Under the pieces are notes generated by a model. The model did not search any database. It was not told the origin of the DNA and saw nothing but the letters and a program-made list of their open reading frames with translations. A stretch of DNA of 64,000 nt from an uncultured Shewanella sp. (GTDB taxonomy: Bacteria; Pseudomonadota; Gammaproteobacteria; Enterobacterales; Shewanellaceae). Positions 35,590 through 45,430 of this stretch are shown here, one piece after another (the stretch's first letter is position 1; each line of letters opens with the position of its first letter). The translations under genes and the position numbers were made by a program. The stretch lies in the NCBI RefSeq assembly GCF_947501665.1, contig NZ_CANMWS010000004.1, forward strand, positions 170,796 to 234,795, read 5' to 3'.

Positions 35590-36129
35590 TTAACAAGCTT
35601 GAGGTTTACGTTCTAGTTTGCGCTGTAGAGTCCGTCGGTGCATACCCAATTGTCTGGCTGTAGCTGACACATTACCATTATTGGCATTCAACACCTGCTG
35701 AATGTGCTCCCATTCCAGCCTTTTGGGGTTCAGTGGTGCTTCTTCTACAATATTAGGCGTTAAAGGCATGGGATCTTGCAATAAAGTGCTCAATAGGGTT
35801 TGTGTATCAACGGGTTTAGCCAAATAATTATCTGCACCTTGCCTAATGGCTTCAACGGCCGTAGCAATGCTCGCATACCCTGTCAGCAGCACCATCACCA
35901 CTTGCGGCAAATATTGCCTTAAAGGAGAGATTAATTTCAAGCCATTATCATTTTCCAGTTTCATATCAAGCAAAATATGCGTGGGCTTAAATTGACGTGC
36001 TTGCAATAATCCCTGACTGGCGCAATGACATGTTTGACATTCAAAACCATTTTGGCTCAACCGACGCATCAAGGTTGCAGCGAAAGGCCCATCATCTTCT
36101 ATGATTAATAATCTTGGTATCTCACTCAT
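35590..36129 (-). CDS. RegA/PrrA/ActR-type response regulator
   Basis: The 179-aa product is a receiver domain (acidic Glu11/Asp12, phospho-acceptor Asp55 in HILLDMKLE, Lys105 in YLAKP) plus a Fis-type HTH (NNGNVSATARQLGMHRRTLQRKLERK). The motif GYASIATAVEAIRQGADNYLAKP is typical of the RegA family, which controls respiration, energy and redox genes. It is the partner of the kinase encoded 50 bp upstream. Its 3' end has been copied twice downstream, leaving two decayed copies, so the present gene has stayed intact through local duplications. Confidence 0.88.
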   Translation of the reverse strand: MSEIPRLLIIEDDGPFAATLMRRLSQNGFECQTCHCASQGLLQARQFKPTHILLDMKLENDNGLKLISPLRQYLPQVVMVLLTGYASIATAVEAIRQGADNYLAKPVDTQTLLSTLLQDPMPLTPNIVEEAPLNPKRLEWEHIQQVLNANNGNVSATARQLGMHRRTLQRKLERKPQAC

Positions 36130-36179
36130 ACTTTTTGCGTCACCTTACCTCTACCATTAATATACTACCCAATCTGAAC

Positions 36180-37496
36180 TTAGCACCTCATTATAGGCAA
36201 TTGTACTTCAGCCACCGCCCCGCCCTCAGGATGATTCGACAACAATAACCTCCCCCCTAAACGTTCAATACTGGCATGACTCAACAATAAAGCAATCCCC
36301 ATACCTTGATGACTTTTTAATATCTTATGCCCTAATTGCGCTAATAAGGTCACAGGTATCCCCTCACCAAAGTCCCTAATGGCAATCGATAAAACCTGCT
36401 CTTTCACTAAAAATGAAATCGTTAAATTGACACATTGTGTTGCTTCATCGTCACCTTGACTCTCTAGACATTTAACACTGTCAGTTTGTTGTATCTTATC
36501 ATCGCCTTTGCTCTGACTGGCGTGCGCTGCATTTTCTACTAATGCCACCAATACAGGCAGTAAACACGTATCAGCATTAAAATTATCCTGAAGGTTAACC
36601 TCTTCACCTAATGCCATATTCAGTCTAAGCTGGGGTAACCATAGCAGTAATTGCTGCTGCAAACGTGTAATAAGTTCATCAACACTAAAAATCACACTTT
36701 TTTGCTGACGAATAGATTCTGTTGCCATCCGTAAATCCGCTAGTATGTTTTCACAGCGCCCTAATGCCACTTTCATCTCATCGATAACCATTGATTTGTT
36801 AGGTAAAGCATCACTGACTTCATCAGCTAACAAATGTAAACTTGATAAAGGCGTCGCGAGTTGGTGAGCCATTTGCGCGGAAGCCATCCCTAAAGCTAAT
36901 AATTTCTCTTGACGTAATTGCGCCTCACGCATCACACTTAATTCAGCTTCTTTTTCTCGATTCCTCTGAGCAATAAAGACAACACTGGTTGTTAATACTA
37001 AAGATGAAATAACAAAATTAAACCACATACCCCAATAATGAGAGCTCATGTTCATCCCTTGAGTTTGCATCGCTCTTTCGGGCTCAAAAAAAATCATTAG
37101 CGTATAAGCTAAAGTTGACACAAAAGTAAGACGCCAAGCAGCCCATCGAGGTAAAAGCACAGCAGCAACAGCTATTGGTAATAATAACAATGAAATAAAA
37201 GCATTGGTTGCACCACCAGAAAAAAATAACCATGCAATCCAAAATAAGGTATCAAATAATAAACTCATGAAAATTGTCTTAGAGCGAAACTGGCCACCTT
37301 TTCTGAGCAATAACTGACTCAATAAATACAAGGCCTCAATCGATAAAATCCAAATGAGTTCCGGCCTATCTAATGACAAACCAAAAGTACTCGATGCAAA
37401 AAAAGTTAACCCCACTTTCAAGATTAAACCCAGTGTTCGCAATATAATCAGTTGATCAAACACCTTTTGGGGATGTAATAATGGCCTCAAACTCAC
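36180..37496 (-). CDS. RegB/PrrB-type redox-sensing histidine kinase
   Basis: This 438-aa inner-membrane kinase has about six TM helices in the first 175 residues. SGGATNAF (93-100) corresponds to the GGxxNPF quinone-binding heptapeptide of RegB. The H-box is MAHQLATPLSSL with His211. ALGRCENILADLR places Cys248 where I recall the RegB redox cysteine. The C-terminal ATPase has LVENAAHAS, DFGEGIP and HQGMGIALLLS. Together with the regulator downstream it should adjust gene expression to the redox state of the quinone pool or oxygen. Confidence 0.88.
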   Translation of the reverse strand: MSLRPLLHPQKVFDQLIILRTLGLILKVGLTFFASSTFGLSLDRPELIWILSIEALYLLSQLLLRKGGQFRSKTIFMSLLFDTLFWIAWLFFSGGATNAFISLLLLPIAVAAVLLPRWAAWRLTFVSTLAYTLMIFFEPERAMQTQGMNMSSHYWGMWFNFVISSLVLTTSVVFIAQRNREKEAELSVMREAQLRQEKLLALGMASAQMAHQLATPLSSLHLLADEVSDALPNKSMVIDEMKVALGRCENILADLRMATESIRQQKSVIFSVDELITRLQQQLLLWLPQLRLNMALGEEVNLQDNFNADTCLLPVLVALVENAAHASQSKGDDKIQQTDSVKCLESQGDDEATQCVNLTISFLVKEQVLSIAIRDFGEGIPVTLLAQLGHKILKSHQGMGIALLLSHASIERLGGRLLLSNHPEGGAVAEVQLPIMRC

Positions 37497-37767
37497 AAAA
37501 AATCCTATCTAAAAAAACAACGGTGATTATCACTCAATAAATCAAAGAATATCATTTGTTAGACAATAAATGAGGGATTTATCAACAAATCGACGAGCAG
37601 GCAGATTTTTAACACTTTTAAGCTATAATTTATACAGGATACACACGAGTGAATTACTGCTCTAACCCAGTTTTTACCTCTACTTAAAATACATGACGAT
37701 ATGTTCTCGATGAGAAAATTCATTCTATCTCATCGATAAATGGGTAAAATGACACAGGAAGTGACCC

Positions 37768-39768
37768 ATGAAATCATTACTATTCTTTTTATCTGTATTA
37801 CCCATAACATCCTTTTTTCTGGCAATCTCCTTTGCTGCCTCAACAAATGAGGTCCAAATTAACTTACACACTTCAAATACGGTCGGCGTCGCACCTTTCA
37901 ATGTCCATTTTGATGCATCACAAGTGGCTCTCAATCAAGTGCAGCTAGATCCCTTTAGTGAAGTCCATTACCATTGGCAGTTTAATGATAACAATCAAGC
38001 ATATTGGTCCACAAATAATCACGCTAAAAATCTTGATGAGGGCTTTATTACTGCCCACTTATTTGAATCACCAGGGCAATATCAAGTTGATTTAACCGTA
38101 TCTAGCCCAACAGGTGCATTTACTCCTGTAATAAAAACTATCTTGATCCAAGTGCAAGATCCCAATGATATTTATCCTGGCAACAATACTATTTGTTTAT
38201 CAATGAATAATCAGTTTGAAGCTTGCCCATTTGGCGCTCAGCAAGTACAACTGAACGCCAGTTCCCTAACTGAAATACTCCTTAACAACCCCTTTCAAGC
38301 GAACCAACAAAAACAACTGCGAGTCTGGAACCCTTACAAAGAATATGTACTGAATATGCCACATAGCGACACATTTGAGTATATCGATTATCAACAACAA
38401 TGGAGCTGTCTCTCTGCGCTTGAGGAGCATGAAGAACAACTACTCACGACAGAGCAAATTAACGCCTTTTTCACCCCCAATATAAGGCTATTATTTCATC
38501 GAGGGGAACGCTTTATTTTTACTGGCCCCCTGATGTTGGGTGAAGCTCATGGCAGCAGTATTGGCGCCTACGGCACATGTGAGAAAGAAAATAATAATCA
38601 AACTTTATGTGATAATGCCCCTCAACTTGACTTCATCGGTGCAGCCAGTTATCAAGGTTTACTGGTTTTTCCAGATAGTACCCATAATATCAATGTTAGT
38701 GATCTTTCATTGACTCATCTCTGTGGCGATCGAAATAGGGCAATTAGCCTCAAAGGCAGCAACAATGCCATGACGTTCAACCGACTTCAGATCCAAAAAT
38801 TTGATACTGCCATCGCTGGCAGCACCTATGGGCAACAACAGCCTCATGATCTCATTGGTATTTTCAATTCTCACTTTAAACAAATGGGCGCGGCTAAGAG
38901 CACGAATGACTATTCAAATCAATGTCATATTCCTATCACCCCAAACTGGCATACAGGTGATAAGCTGACCCCAGTCTCATTTGAACTCTGGCAGACACAA
39001 TGGCAAACCTACAAAGTGGCACTTTATCAATTAGCCATCAATAATCAATGTAAAAGTGGTGGTAACCTTGCCTACCTCCCCGCTCACAGGCATATGATAA
39101 TGGGGAACGAAATGGAAGACGCTATCACTCAAAAGGCCGAACATGTATTACGTATTCCTTTAGCTTACAAATCGGTTATCTCGCACAATAGTTTAAAAAC
39201 CCCCTCCAATAATAAGCATGCACTAAAACTTCACAACCAAGGTGATTGTGCCATCATCTCCGACTGCAATATCAATCCCGTTCAATCTGCTGACAACTAC
39301 CCCACAGCTTGGGTATTACTACGCCATAATATTTTCAAAGCCAACACTGATATCATCGTTAATATCGGTCCTGGAACAAGTAAACAAGGTGAGCAAATAC
39401 ATCACATTTTATTTGAAAATAACACCCTAGAAGCCACTGGGAGTCAAAATCAATTTGCAATGATGTTGTCTGCCCATCATTCAACTATACGCTTCAATCA
39501 CATGCAACAACATCCTTTAAGCGACTATTGGACTGCTATCAGCATTGCTAAAGGAAAAAATGAACCCCAAACTGCTAACAATAACGTGATTAAGGGAAAC
39601 ACTACCAATGGGTATGGTCATATTGATTTTGTTAGATTATATGAAGGAACCAATGATACTCAAATCACTGACAACATCATCTGTTCAGAGCAAGAACCCA
39701 CATTCATTGATGCTCAAAGTGACGATATAGTTTACCAACACAGTAATAATCTATGGTTATGTCAATAG
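37768..39768 (+). CDS. Secreted PKD-domain and right-handed beta-helix protein
   Basis: The 666-aa product has a signal peptide (to about residue 24, ISFAAS). A PKD-like domain follows (VGVAPFNVHFDAS, HYHWQFNDN, HLFESPGQYQVDLTV; about residues 30-130). The rest is a pectate-lyase/NosD-like beta-helix: NISVSDLS-type and FENNTLEATGS, TIRFNHMQQH, NNVIKGNTTNGYGHIDF turns with stacked Asn. Such proteins bind or cut polysaccharides or act as adhesins. No catalytic residues could be assigned. It is divergent from the histidine kinase gene with about 270 bp between them and is monocistronic. Confidence 0.68.
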   Translation: MKSLLFFLSVLPITSFFLAISFAASTNEVQINLHTSNTVGVAPFNVHFDASQVALNQVQLDPFSEVHYHWQFNDNNQAYWSTNNHAKNLDEGFITAHLFESPGQYQVDLTVSSPTGAFTPVIKTILIQVQDPNDIYPGNNTICLSMNNQFEACPFGAQQVQLNASSLTEILLNNPFQANQQKQLRVWNPYKEYVLNMPHSDTFEYIDYQQQWSCLSALEEHEEQLLTTEQINAFFTPNIRLLFHRGERFIFTGPLMLGEAHGSSIGAYGTCEKENNNQTLCDNAPQLDFIGAASYQGLLVFPDSTHNINVSDLSLTHLCGDRNRAISLKGSNNAMTFNRLQIQKFDTAIAGSTYGQQQPHDLIGIFNSHFKQMGAAKSTNDYSNQCHIPITPNWHTGDKLTPVSFELWQTQWQTYKVALYQLAINNQCKSGGNLAYLPAHRHMIMGNEMEDAITQKAEHVLRIPLAYKSVISHNSLKTPSNNKHALKLHNQGDCAIISDCNINPVQSADNYPTAWVLLRHNIFKANTDIIVNIGPGTSKQGEQIHHILFENNTLEATGSQNQFAMMLSAHHSTIRFNHMQQHPLSDYWTAISIAKGKNEPQTANNNVIKGNTTNGYGHIDFVRLYEGTNDTQITDNIICSEQEPTFIDAQSDDIVYQHSNNLWLCQ

Positions 39769-40062
39769 ACAGAGTAAGCATGACTTTTTTGGGTCACATC
39801 TTCACAAAAAAACCGAAACACTTATATAGCACAATTATCAAATATAAATTAAATACAAACAGATGTAACAAATAATAAAATATTTATTGATAATGAATAA
39901 GGAAACAAATAATAAAAAAACATTATTTATCAATTCAAAGCAGAAAAAAAATCAAAAACAATCATGTTTGAAATATTTTGAAATACAAACAAACTCTACA
40001 TTAAGTTTATTTTAACTTACATTATTGAATATCATATTGACTGACACATTAATTATTCCCTT
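39769..40062. other. AT-rich intergenic region
   Basis: About 290 bp with long A/T runs; no ORF or hairpin stands out. It should contain the promoter of the SET-protein genes. Confidence 0.5.
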
Positions 40063-40470
40063 ATGTTTAAAAAACACATATTAAACACTAACTATGGCGT
40101 TATTGAAAAAAAACAAATAAGCCATGATGAAGAAAGGTTATTCTGTAGAATAAATTTACTTGCGGGTTTTGATTTTGGCCCCGTACTCTATCACCGAACA
40201 ATTAGTTGCTTATTTGAAGATGATATCTATTTAAAACATGATGTGAGCCTAGAGCCTTTCCATCGAATCAAAAATTTTGAATATATCAATCATGCCGACA
40301 CACCAAGCTGTATATTGATGAAAAAAGGAAAGATGGTTCATTTAATCTCATCAAAACCATTGCAGGTAAATGAAGAAATCACATTAAATTTTCCTCTTTC
40401 TTGTAAAGAAATCAATATCCCAATTCCTGAAAAATATAAACACCTAAAACAAAAATCAGTAAACGAGTAA
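40063..40470 (+). CDS. Small SET-domain protein, copy 1
   Basis: The 135-aa product contains FEYINHADTPSC (the RFxNHSxxPN motif of SET methyltransferases) and LISSKPLQVNEEITLNF (the EELTxxY motif). The position of the catalytic Tyr is Phe. The SAM-contacting GxGLF part near the N-terminus is reduced (EERLFCRI). It is about half identical to copy 3. SET proteins methylate lysines on proteins; eukaryote-like versions in bacteria can act on host histones or ribosomal proteins. No cysteine-rich pre/post-SET is present. Target and activity are unknown. Confidence 0.7.
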   Translation: MFKKHILNTNYGVIEKKQISHDEERLFCRINLLAGFDFGPVLYHRTISCLFEDDIYLKHDVSLEPFHRIKNFEYINHADTPSCILMKKGKMVHLISSKPLQVNEEITLNFPLSCKEINIPIPEKYKHLKQKSVNE

Positions 40471-40488
40471 TGAGTATTCATTATTTAT

Positions 40489-40881
40489 ATGAATGCCTTC
40501 CTATTACTCAATGATGCTCATGTCGTGTCCAAACGAAGTTCTCCCATCCATGGGCAAGGATTATTCAATAATATTTATGTCTCAGCATTGTTTGATTATG
40601 GCCCTGCCCTACTTCATCGCTCTTTTAAAAACCAATACCCTCACATTCTATGTAACAATTATAACATCGATATCGACCCTTATGTTAGATTAAAAAATGT
40701 CAGATATATCAATCATGATACAAATCCAAGCTGCCATTTTATCATGAGGAGCACTTCAGTACACCTCATCTCTTCACATGCTATAGGCGAGAATGAAGAA
40801 CTCACTTTAAACTACCATCAAGCTTGCGCCACAATTGGAATACCACTCCCCCAAAAATACCTTTTGATTAAGGACAATTGA
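40489..40881 (+). CDS. Small SET-domain protein, copy 2
   Basis: This 130-aa paralogue starts 18 bp after copy 1 and is probably co-transcribed. It keeps the full set of SET motifs: HGQGLFNN (SAM loop), VRYINHDTNPSC and GENEELTLNY with the catalytic Tyr. It is therefore the member most likely to be active. The C-terminus CATIGIPLPQKY is shared with the other two copies and seems a hallmark of this small group. Confidence 0.74.
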   Translation: MNAFLLLNDAHVVSKRSSPIHGQGLFNNIYVSALFDYGPALLHRSFKNQYPHILCNNYNIDIDPYVRLKNVRYINHDTNPSCHFIMRSTSVHLISSHAIGENEELTLNYHQACATIGIPLPQKYLLIKDN

Positions 40882-41346
40882 TTTAGCTGTACATGCTGAA
40901 ATGAACATCTCTTGCAATAAAATAGGCCGAATATTACTAAGGTCATTTTACCCATTGTTACTCAAAAATATCATTTGGATTAAGTGAGGAGTCCACCTAT
41001 TTGAATTAACAATTAAAGTGCCTCATATAGCTAAATCAATATTCTGTCGCACTCAACTTTTCCACTTTGTGCTCAGACCACAGTAACAAGCCTGAGAGCA
41101 ACACTAAATACAAACAATGCACAAACATAAATAATACAAACTAAAAACAAAGAAACAGTTAAGGTATATTTCATATTATGAGTCAACTTGTTTGTAAATA
41201 TACGGTTATACTTTATGAACAACAATAATAGGATTGATATTTTTCAATATATGTAAATTTTGACATAATTTGACATACTATTTATTTTCCCTAAGCTCAA
41301 CTGAAGAGTAATTTATACTTTATTCAAACTTTATCTATTATCTTTT
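40882..41346. other. AT-rich intergenic region between SET copies 2 and 3
   Basis: I see no ORF, tRNA or strong hairpin. The length allows an independent promoter for copy 3. Confidence 0.5.
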
Positions 41347-41763
41347 ATGCATAAAAAGCACATTTTAAATGTCGATTATGGCGTTCTTATAAAAAAAACG
41401 AAATCACCTTTACAAGAGGGGCTCTTTGCTCGCATAGACTTACTCAAAGGGTTTAATTTTGGTCCAGTTTTATATCATCATTCACTCAGAGGATTGTTTG
41501 AAGATGACATGCTCCCTTTTCATGAAATCAGCTTCCATCCTTATTACCGACTTAAAAATAGCCAATATATTAATCACTCAAATGATCCCAATTGCATGCT
41601 GGTTCTAAAAGGAAAAATTGTTTACCTTATCGCTAAAAAAGCCATTACCATTAATGAAGAAATCACAATAAACTTTCTTCAAGCATGCAAAGAAAAAGGT
41701 ATTCCCCTTCCAGATGAATACCGCTACTTGCAAGATAATCAATTCACTAAGCAATGCCAATGA
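41347..41763 (+). CDS. Small SET-domain protein, copy 3
   Basis: The 138-aa product is similar to copy 1 from the start (KKHILNVDYGVL against KKHILNTNYGVI). It has EGLFARI in the SAM loop, SQYINHSNDPNC and INEEITINF. As in copy 1 the catalytic Tyr position is Phe. It is separated by 465 bp from copy 2, so it may have its own promoter. Its stop lies inside a hairpin shared with the convergent PepSY gene. Confidence 0.72.
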   Translation: MHKKHILNVDYGVLIKKTKSPLQEGLFARIDLLKGFNFGPVLYHHSLRGLFEDDMLPFHEISFHPYYRLKNSQYINHSNDPNCMLVLKGKIVYLIAKKAITINEEITINFLQACKEKGIPLPDEYRYLQDNQFTKQCQ

Positions 41764-41786
41764 CTCAACCTGTAATTGAGTCATTG
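41758..41786. terminator. Hairpin between convergent SET copy 3 and the PepSY gene
   Basis: CAATGACTCAA (41758-41768) and TTGAGTCATTG (41776-41786) form a perfect 11-bp stem. No long T-run follows on either strand. It probably ends both transcripts. Confidence 0.6.
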
Positions 41787-41793
41787 CTTGACC

Positions 41794-42903
41794 TTAAGTG
41801 TAGCTCAAAGCTTGGCGGTTTCGTTTAGATATATTACGCTTAGCTCTACGGGTATACCAGAGGTAAAAACCTGTAAAAGATAACAATAATGGCATTGCAC
41901 CTAAAATAGACCATATCACACGAGAAGTCAGTCCAGCAAAAGAACCAAAGTGTAAATGAATAAAGCTGTCCAAAATTTTAGCCCCTACACCTGAAGTACG
42001 AATATCCCACTTCATCATGAACTCACCACTGATGCGATCATAGTTTGCCCCACTAGAATAATCACTCATCAAAGGATTGCCTGTGGGTACCCACCCCCTA
42101 AAAGAAATATTCATTTCAGGTTCATAGGGAAAGACTAAATAAGTTAACTTGAACCCGTCAATTTTATCCATCGTATTAATGTATAAGTCATCAAAAGAAA
42201 TCCCGTCACTATAACGCTTATCTTGCAAAACAAAACTTTTTTCTTCTGCTGTATGAGTCACTTCATGAACAAATTCAGCCAAGTTCCAATAGCCTCCCGT
42301 CACCGCTAAAATAATCAATACAGGAGAAGCTGTAATTCCCACCATTTTGTGGAAATCACTGAAAAATACGCGCATCTGTTTATCCCAACGTAACGTAAAA
42401 AAGCGTTTCCAAAATTGACGATAAATAACAATCCCAGAAATACCAAGAAACAATAGGATAATTGCCGATAGCAAGCCGACAAACACACCCGCATCTTTTA
42501 ACAGAAAAGTGTAATGTAACTCAACCAACCAATCAGTTAAATAATGATCTAATGCCTCAGGCTGACTCAACACCATTCCGGTGTATGGGTTTAAATAGAC
42601 TTTAAACCAGTCAAAGGTACCCTGCTTAATGACATACACGGCATCAGCGGTTTTTTTATCATCAAAGACTTCCCAAGTACCCAGTTCATAGCCCGGTAAC
42701 TGAGTATGAATGTTATCAATGAGACTATTTAAACTTTGACGTTTAGAAGCGACTTGCGTCAATGAAACACTATCAGGCATCAACCAAGCATCAATTTCAG
42801 GCTTAAACACAATAATACTGCCCGTCAAACTGATCACCAAAATAGGGATCATAGCCACTAAAGCTAACCATGAATGTAACTTAAAGAGCTTTTTCTTACT
42901 CAT
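41794..42903 (-). CDS. PepSY-associated transmembrane protein (siderophore reductase-like)
   Basis: This 369-aa inner-membrane protein has about four TM helices: FKLHSWLALVAMIPILVISLTGSIIVF, GLLSAIILLFLGISGIVIY, ITASPVLIILAVTGGYW and WSILGAMPLLLSFTGFYLWY. The latter two belong to a PepSY_TM fold. Conserved His in KLHSWLAL and FHKMVG could bind heme. Such proteins are often encoded beside TonB siderophore receptors and are proposed to reduce ferric siderophores. It lies downstream of the receptor gene, behind that gene's terminator. Confidence 0.82.
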   Translation of the reverse strand: MSKKKLFKLHSWLALVAMIPILVISLTGSIIVFKPEIDAWLMPDSVSLTQVASKRQSLNSLIDNIHTQLPGYELGTWEVFDDKKTADAVYVIKQGTFDWFKVYLNPYTGMVLSQPEALDHYLTDWLVELHYTFLLKDAGVFVGLLSAIILLFLGISGIVIYRQFWKRFFTLRWDKQMRVFFSDFHKMVGITASPVLIILAVTGGYWNLAEFVHEVTHTAEEKSFVLQDKRYSDGISFDDLYINTMDKIDGFKLTYLVFPYEPEMNISFRGWVPTGNPLMSDYSSGANYDRISGEFMMKWDIRTSGVGAKILDSFIHLHFGSFAGLTSRVIWSILGAMPLLLSFTGFYLWYTRRAKRNISKRNRQALSYT

Positions 42904-42992
42904 CTTACCCAGCCTCTCATTGATCCTTTTAGTCTCTTACAAGCATTCATCGTACGCGATATAGCACTTCAATAAACGCTCTCTGAAAATGC

Positions 42993-43026
42993 AAAAAAGT
43001 GTCTAACAATATACGTTAGACACTTT
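42993..43026 (-). terminator. Intrinsic terminator of the siderophore receptor gene
   Basis: AAAGTGTCTAAC (42996-43007) and GTTAGACACTTT (43015-43026) form a 12-bp stem with a 7-nt loop. On the minus strand it is followed by six T. It separates the receptor from the PepSY gene, which then needs readthrough or its own promoter. Confidence 0.9.
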
Positions 43027-43098
43027 ATGCGAACAAAATAAATTAACCCACTGTTTTATTTGTTATTTTAATTGAAAAACCCCGCTGTAAAATGATAT

Positions 43099-45351
43099 CT
43101 AAAAATCATAGGTTAATGTCGCAATCACCGTTCGACCTTGACCATAAAAACAATCACCACGACTCATACAAGTGGTGATCACTTCTTTATCGGTCACATT
43201 TTTCACATTCAATGCAATACTGTAATCGTCATATTGATAGCCGATCATGAAGTCAAATAAAGTATAACTATCAGTTTGATAAGCAACGCCCTCATTAAAA
43301 ATCAAACTTGCATCCTCAGTTGCCAAATAATTTTCCACCATAGCATCGGTATCACGGGTTTGTAATAAAAAATCGGTATGACCCACATAACGCACACCAG
43401 CACCCATTTTAAAACCTTCTATTTGTGCAGGACGATACGTTGCCCAAATAGCAGCTTGACTATCAGGAGTAGACTCCAATGGACGCCCAACTTCATCATC
43501 AGTGCCTTGTTTCACTTCAGAATCGGTCAAGGCATAGCTGGCATAAATATCCACTTGCTCCCATGCAAGCTGGGCTTCAAGCTCCACGCCTTTAATATTC
43601 ACCTTACCAATTTGATCTTCCTGAGTCGGTGTTGTGCCGTCACCATTAACAATATGATTTTTTTGATCAATATCATAGGCACTTAAGGTAATAAGATGTT
43701 CGGTACCACGAGGTTGATATTTTACGCCAACTTCATACTGCTCACCCTCTACAGGTTTAAGGGCTAATCCACTGGGATCTTGACCATTCACGGGCTCAAA
43801 GGACTGGCTATAACTAAGATAAGGTGAAATACCGTTTTCAAACAAATACATCACACCCAAACGGCCGGTAACTGCTTCTTGATCAGCCCAACCAGTTTGA
43901 TTAACAGTCCCAGTCCCGAAGTCATAAGAAAGTGATTTTTGTTCAACATAATCATAACGTAACGCCCCTGACACAATGATGCGCTCGGCAATTTTCATTG
44001 AATCTTGTAAATATATCCCTGTTTGCTTCGCTTCATCTTTTGAAGGAATATCTTGAGACCACCATGTGATATCCGTCGCCGCATTAAAGTCACTGTAATC
44101 AGGCGCATAAGGGTCAATCGTCCCCCCATAGCCATAGTCATAAACATTGGTATATTCAACATTCTGATAATCAAAGCCAAAAACAACTTCATGCTCAATC
44201 ACACCAGTATCGAAAATGGCATACAAACGCGTATCCGAAGTAAAGGCTTTTGACGTCGCATCACTGGCATATGCCGTACGAGGCAAACTTGAATTATCCA
44301 TTGCTAATGCCGGCGACGGCGAAAACAACGAATACATGCTGTCATAATCGGCTTGACTATCCATATAACGCATCGAACTTTGCAAACTAAGTACATCATT
44401 GAACTCATGCTTAAACATTGCCGTTAACGAGTAAGACTCTGTATCATAGCGATCAAATTCAGGCTCACTAATAAAAGTGGTACTGGATAAATCCCCCTGG
44501 CTTTTGCCAATCATAATATCGCCATAAGTAATATCATTGACGGGAACAATCGTACCTTCATGGGGGTAAAACTGGCCTGTAGAGCCCGTTTCATACTTTT
44601 GATAATTCCCCAATAATGTCAATTCAGTCGCATCTCCCATATAAAAAGTCATCGAAGGGGATAAAATAACAGCATTATCATCAACATGGTCAATTTGTGT
44701 TCCACTATCACGAACCAGCCCAATCATGCGGTACAGTACTGAATCATCGCTGTTTAAAGAACCGGTGACATCGCCAGCCAACTGATAACGATCGTTATTA
44801 CCCACTTCCGCTTGAATTTGTCCACTGGTTTCAACTTCAGGTAACTTACTGGCTAAATTAATAATACCACCTGTGGTGCCTTGACCATATAAAACCGAAG
44901 CCGGTCCTTTTATTACCTCAATTCGACTTAAACTGAAAGGATTCATGCGCGTATTATTATAATTACCAAACATGAGCTTTAAGCCATCAAGGTAAGTGGT
45001 TGGAGCCGCCCCACGAATAGTCGACCAATCCCCTCGACTATCATAACCATATGTCCCATTATATAGCCCTGCCACATACCCTAAGGCATCTTGTACTGTC
45101 TGCGAACCAAGGTCAGTCATTCTCTGCTCCGTAATAACAGAAACAGAGGCGGGTGTTTCTATAATCGGTACATCAGACTTTGATGCACCCGCACTATCAT
45201 AAGCAATTAACCCTGTTGAGTTAACCGTAATAATTTCAATTTCATCTTCTTTTTCTAATGCGGACTCTTGGGCAATAACGCTGCTCCCCCAAAAAAAACT
45301 CATTGCGATCATTAATTTGGTTAATCTGACCCCATGATCTACTGCAGACAT
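43099..45351 (-). CDS. TonB-dependent siderophore receptor
   Basis: This is a 750-aa outer-membrane receptor of the FhuA/FoxA/FhuE-like group. It has a signal peptide (to about residue 28, VIAQES), a TonB box (EIEIITV), and a plug with SVITEQRMTDLGSQTVQDALGYVAGLY, RGAAPTTYLDGLKLMFG and RIEVIKGPASVLYGQGTTGGIINL. The barrel ends in RTVIATLTYDF. Its place next to the hydroxamate biosynthesis genes suggests it takes up the ferric form of the local siderophore. A Fur-like site lies about 70 bp upstream. Another Cys pair (CMSRGDCFYGQG) near the end is common in hydroxamate receptors. Confidence 0.9.
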   Translation of the reverse strand: MSAVDHGVRLTKLMIAMSFFWGSSVIAQESALEKEDEIEIITVNSTGLIAYDSAGASKSDVPIIETPASVSVITEQRMTDLGSQTVQDALGYVAGLYNGTYGYDSRGDWSTIRGAAPTTYLDGLKLMFGNYNNTRMNPFSLSRIEVIKGPASVLYGQGTTGGIINLASKLPEVETSGQIQAEVGNNDRYQLAGDVTGSLNSDDSVLYRMIGLVRDSGTQIDHVDDNAVILSPSMTFYMGDATELTLLGNYQKYETGSTGQFYPHEGTIVPVNDITYGDIMIGKSQGDLSSTTFISEPEFDRYDTESYSLTAMFKHEFNDVLSLQSSMRYMDSQADYDSMYSLFSPSPALAMDNSSLPRTAYASDATSKAFTSDTRLYAIFDTGVIEHEVVFGFDYQNVEYTNVYDYGYGGTIDPYAPDYSDFNAATDITWWSQDIPSKDEAKQTGIYLQDSMKIAERIIVSGALRYDYVEQKSLSYDFGTGTVNQTGWADQEAVTGRLGVMYLFENGISPYLSYSQSFEPVNGQDPSGLALKPVEGEQYEVGVKYQPRGTEHLITLSAYDIDQKNHIVNGDGTTPTQEDQIGKVNIKGVELEAQLAWEQVDIYASYALTDSEVKQGTDDEVGRPLESTPDSQAAIWATYRPAQIEGFKMGAGVRYVGHTDFLLQTRDTDAMVENYLATEDASLIFNEGVAYQTDSYTLFDFMIGYQYDDYSIALNVKNVTDKEVITTCMSRGDCFYGQGRTVIATLTYDF

Positions 45352-45411
45352 TTTTATTTACCTTAAATTTATTATTATTTGCGACATGCTGAATTACGCA
45401 GCAATAATATT

Positions 45412-45430
45412 ACAAATGATAATCGTTCGC
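45412..45430. promoter_or_regulatory. Fur-box-like site upstream of the receptor
   Basis: ACAAATGATAATCGTTCGC matches the 19-bp Fur consensus (GATAATGATAATCATTATC) at 13 positions, with an intact ATGATAATC core. It lies about 60-80 bp before the receptor start on the minus strand. Confidence 0.6.

Noticed and set aside
43378..43686. 102-aa plus-strand frame inside the siderophore receptor gene
   Set aside because: Antisense to a well-conserved receptor region, with no ribosome-binding site or recognisable domain.
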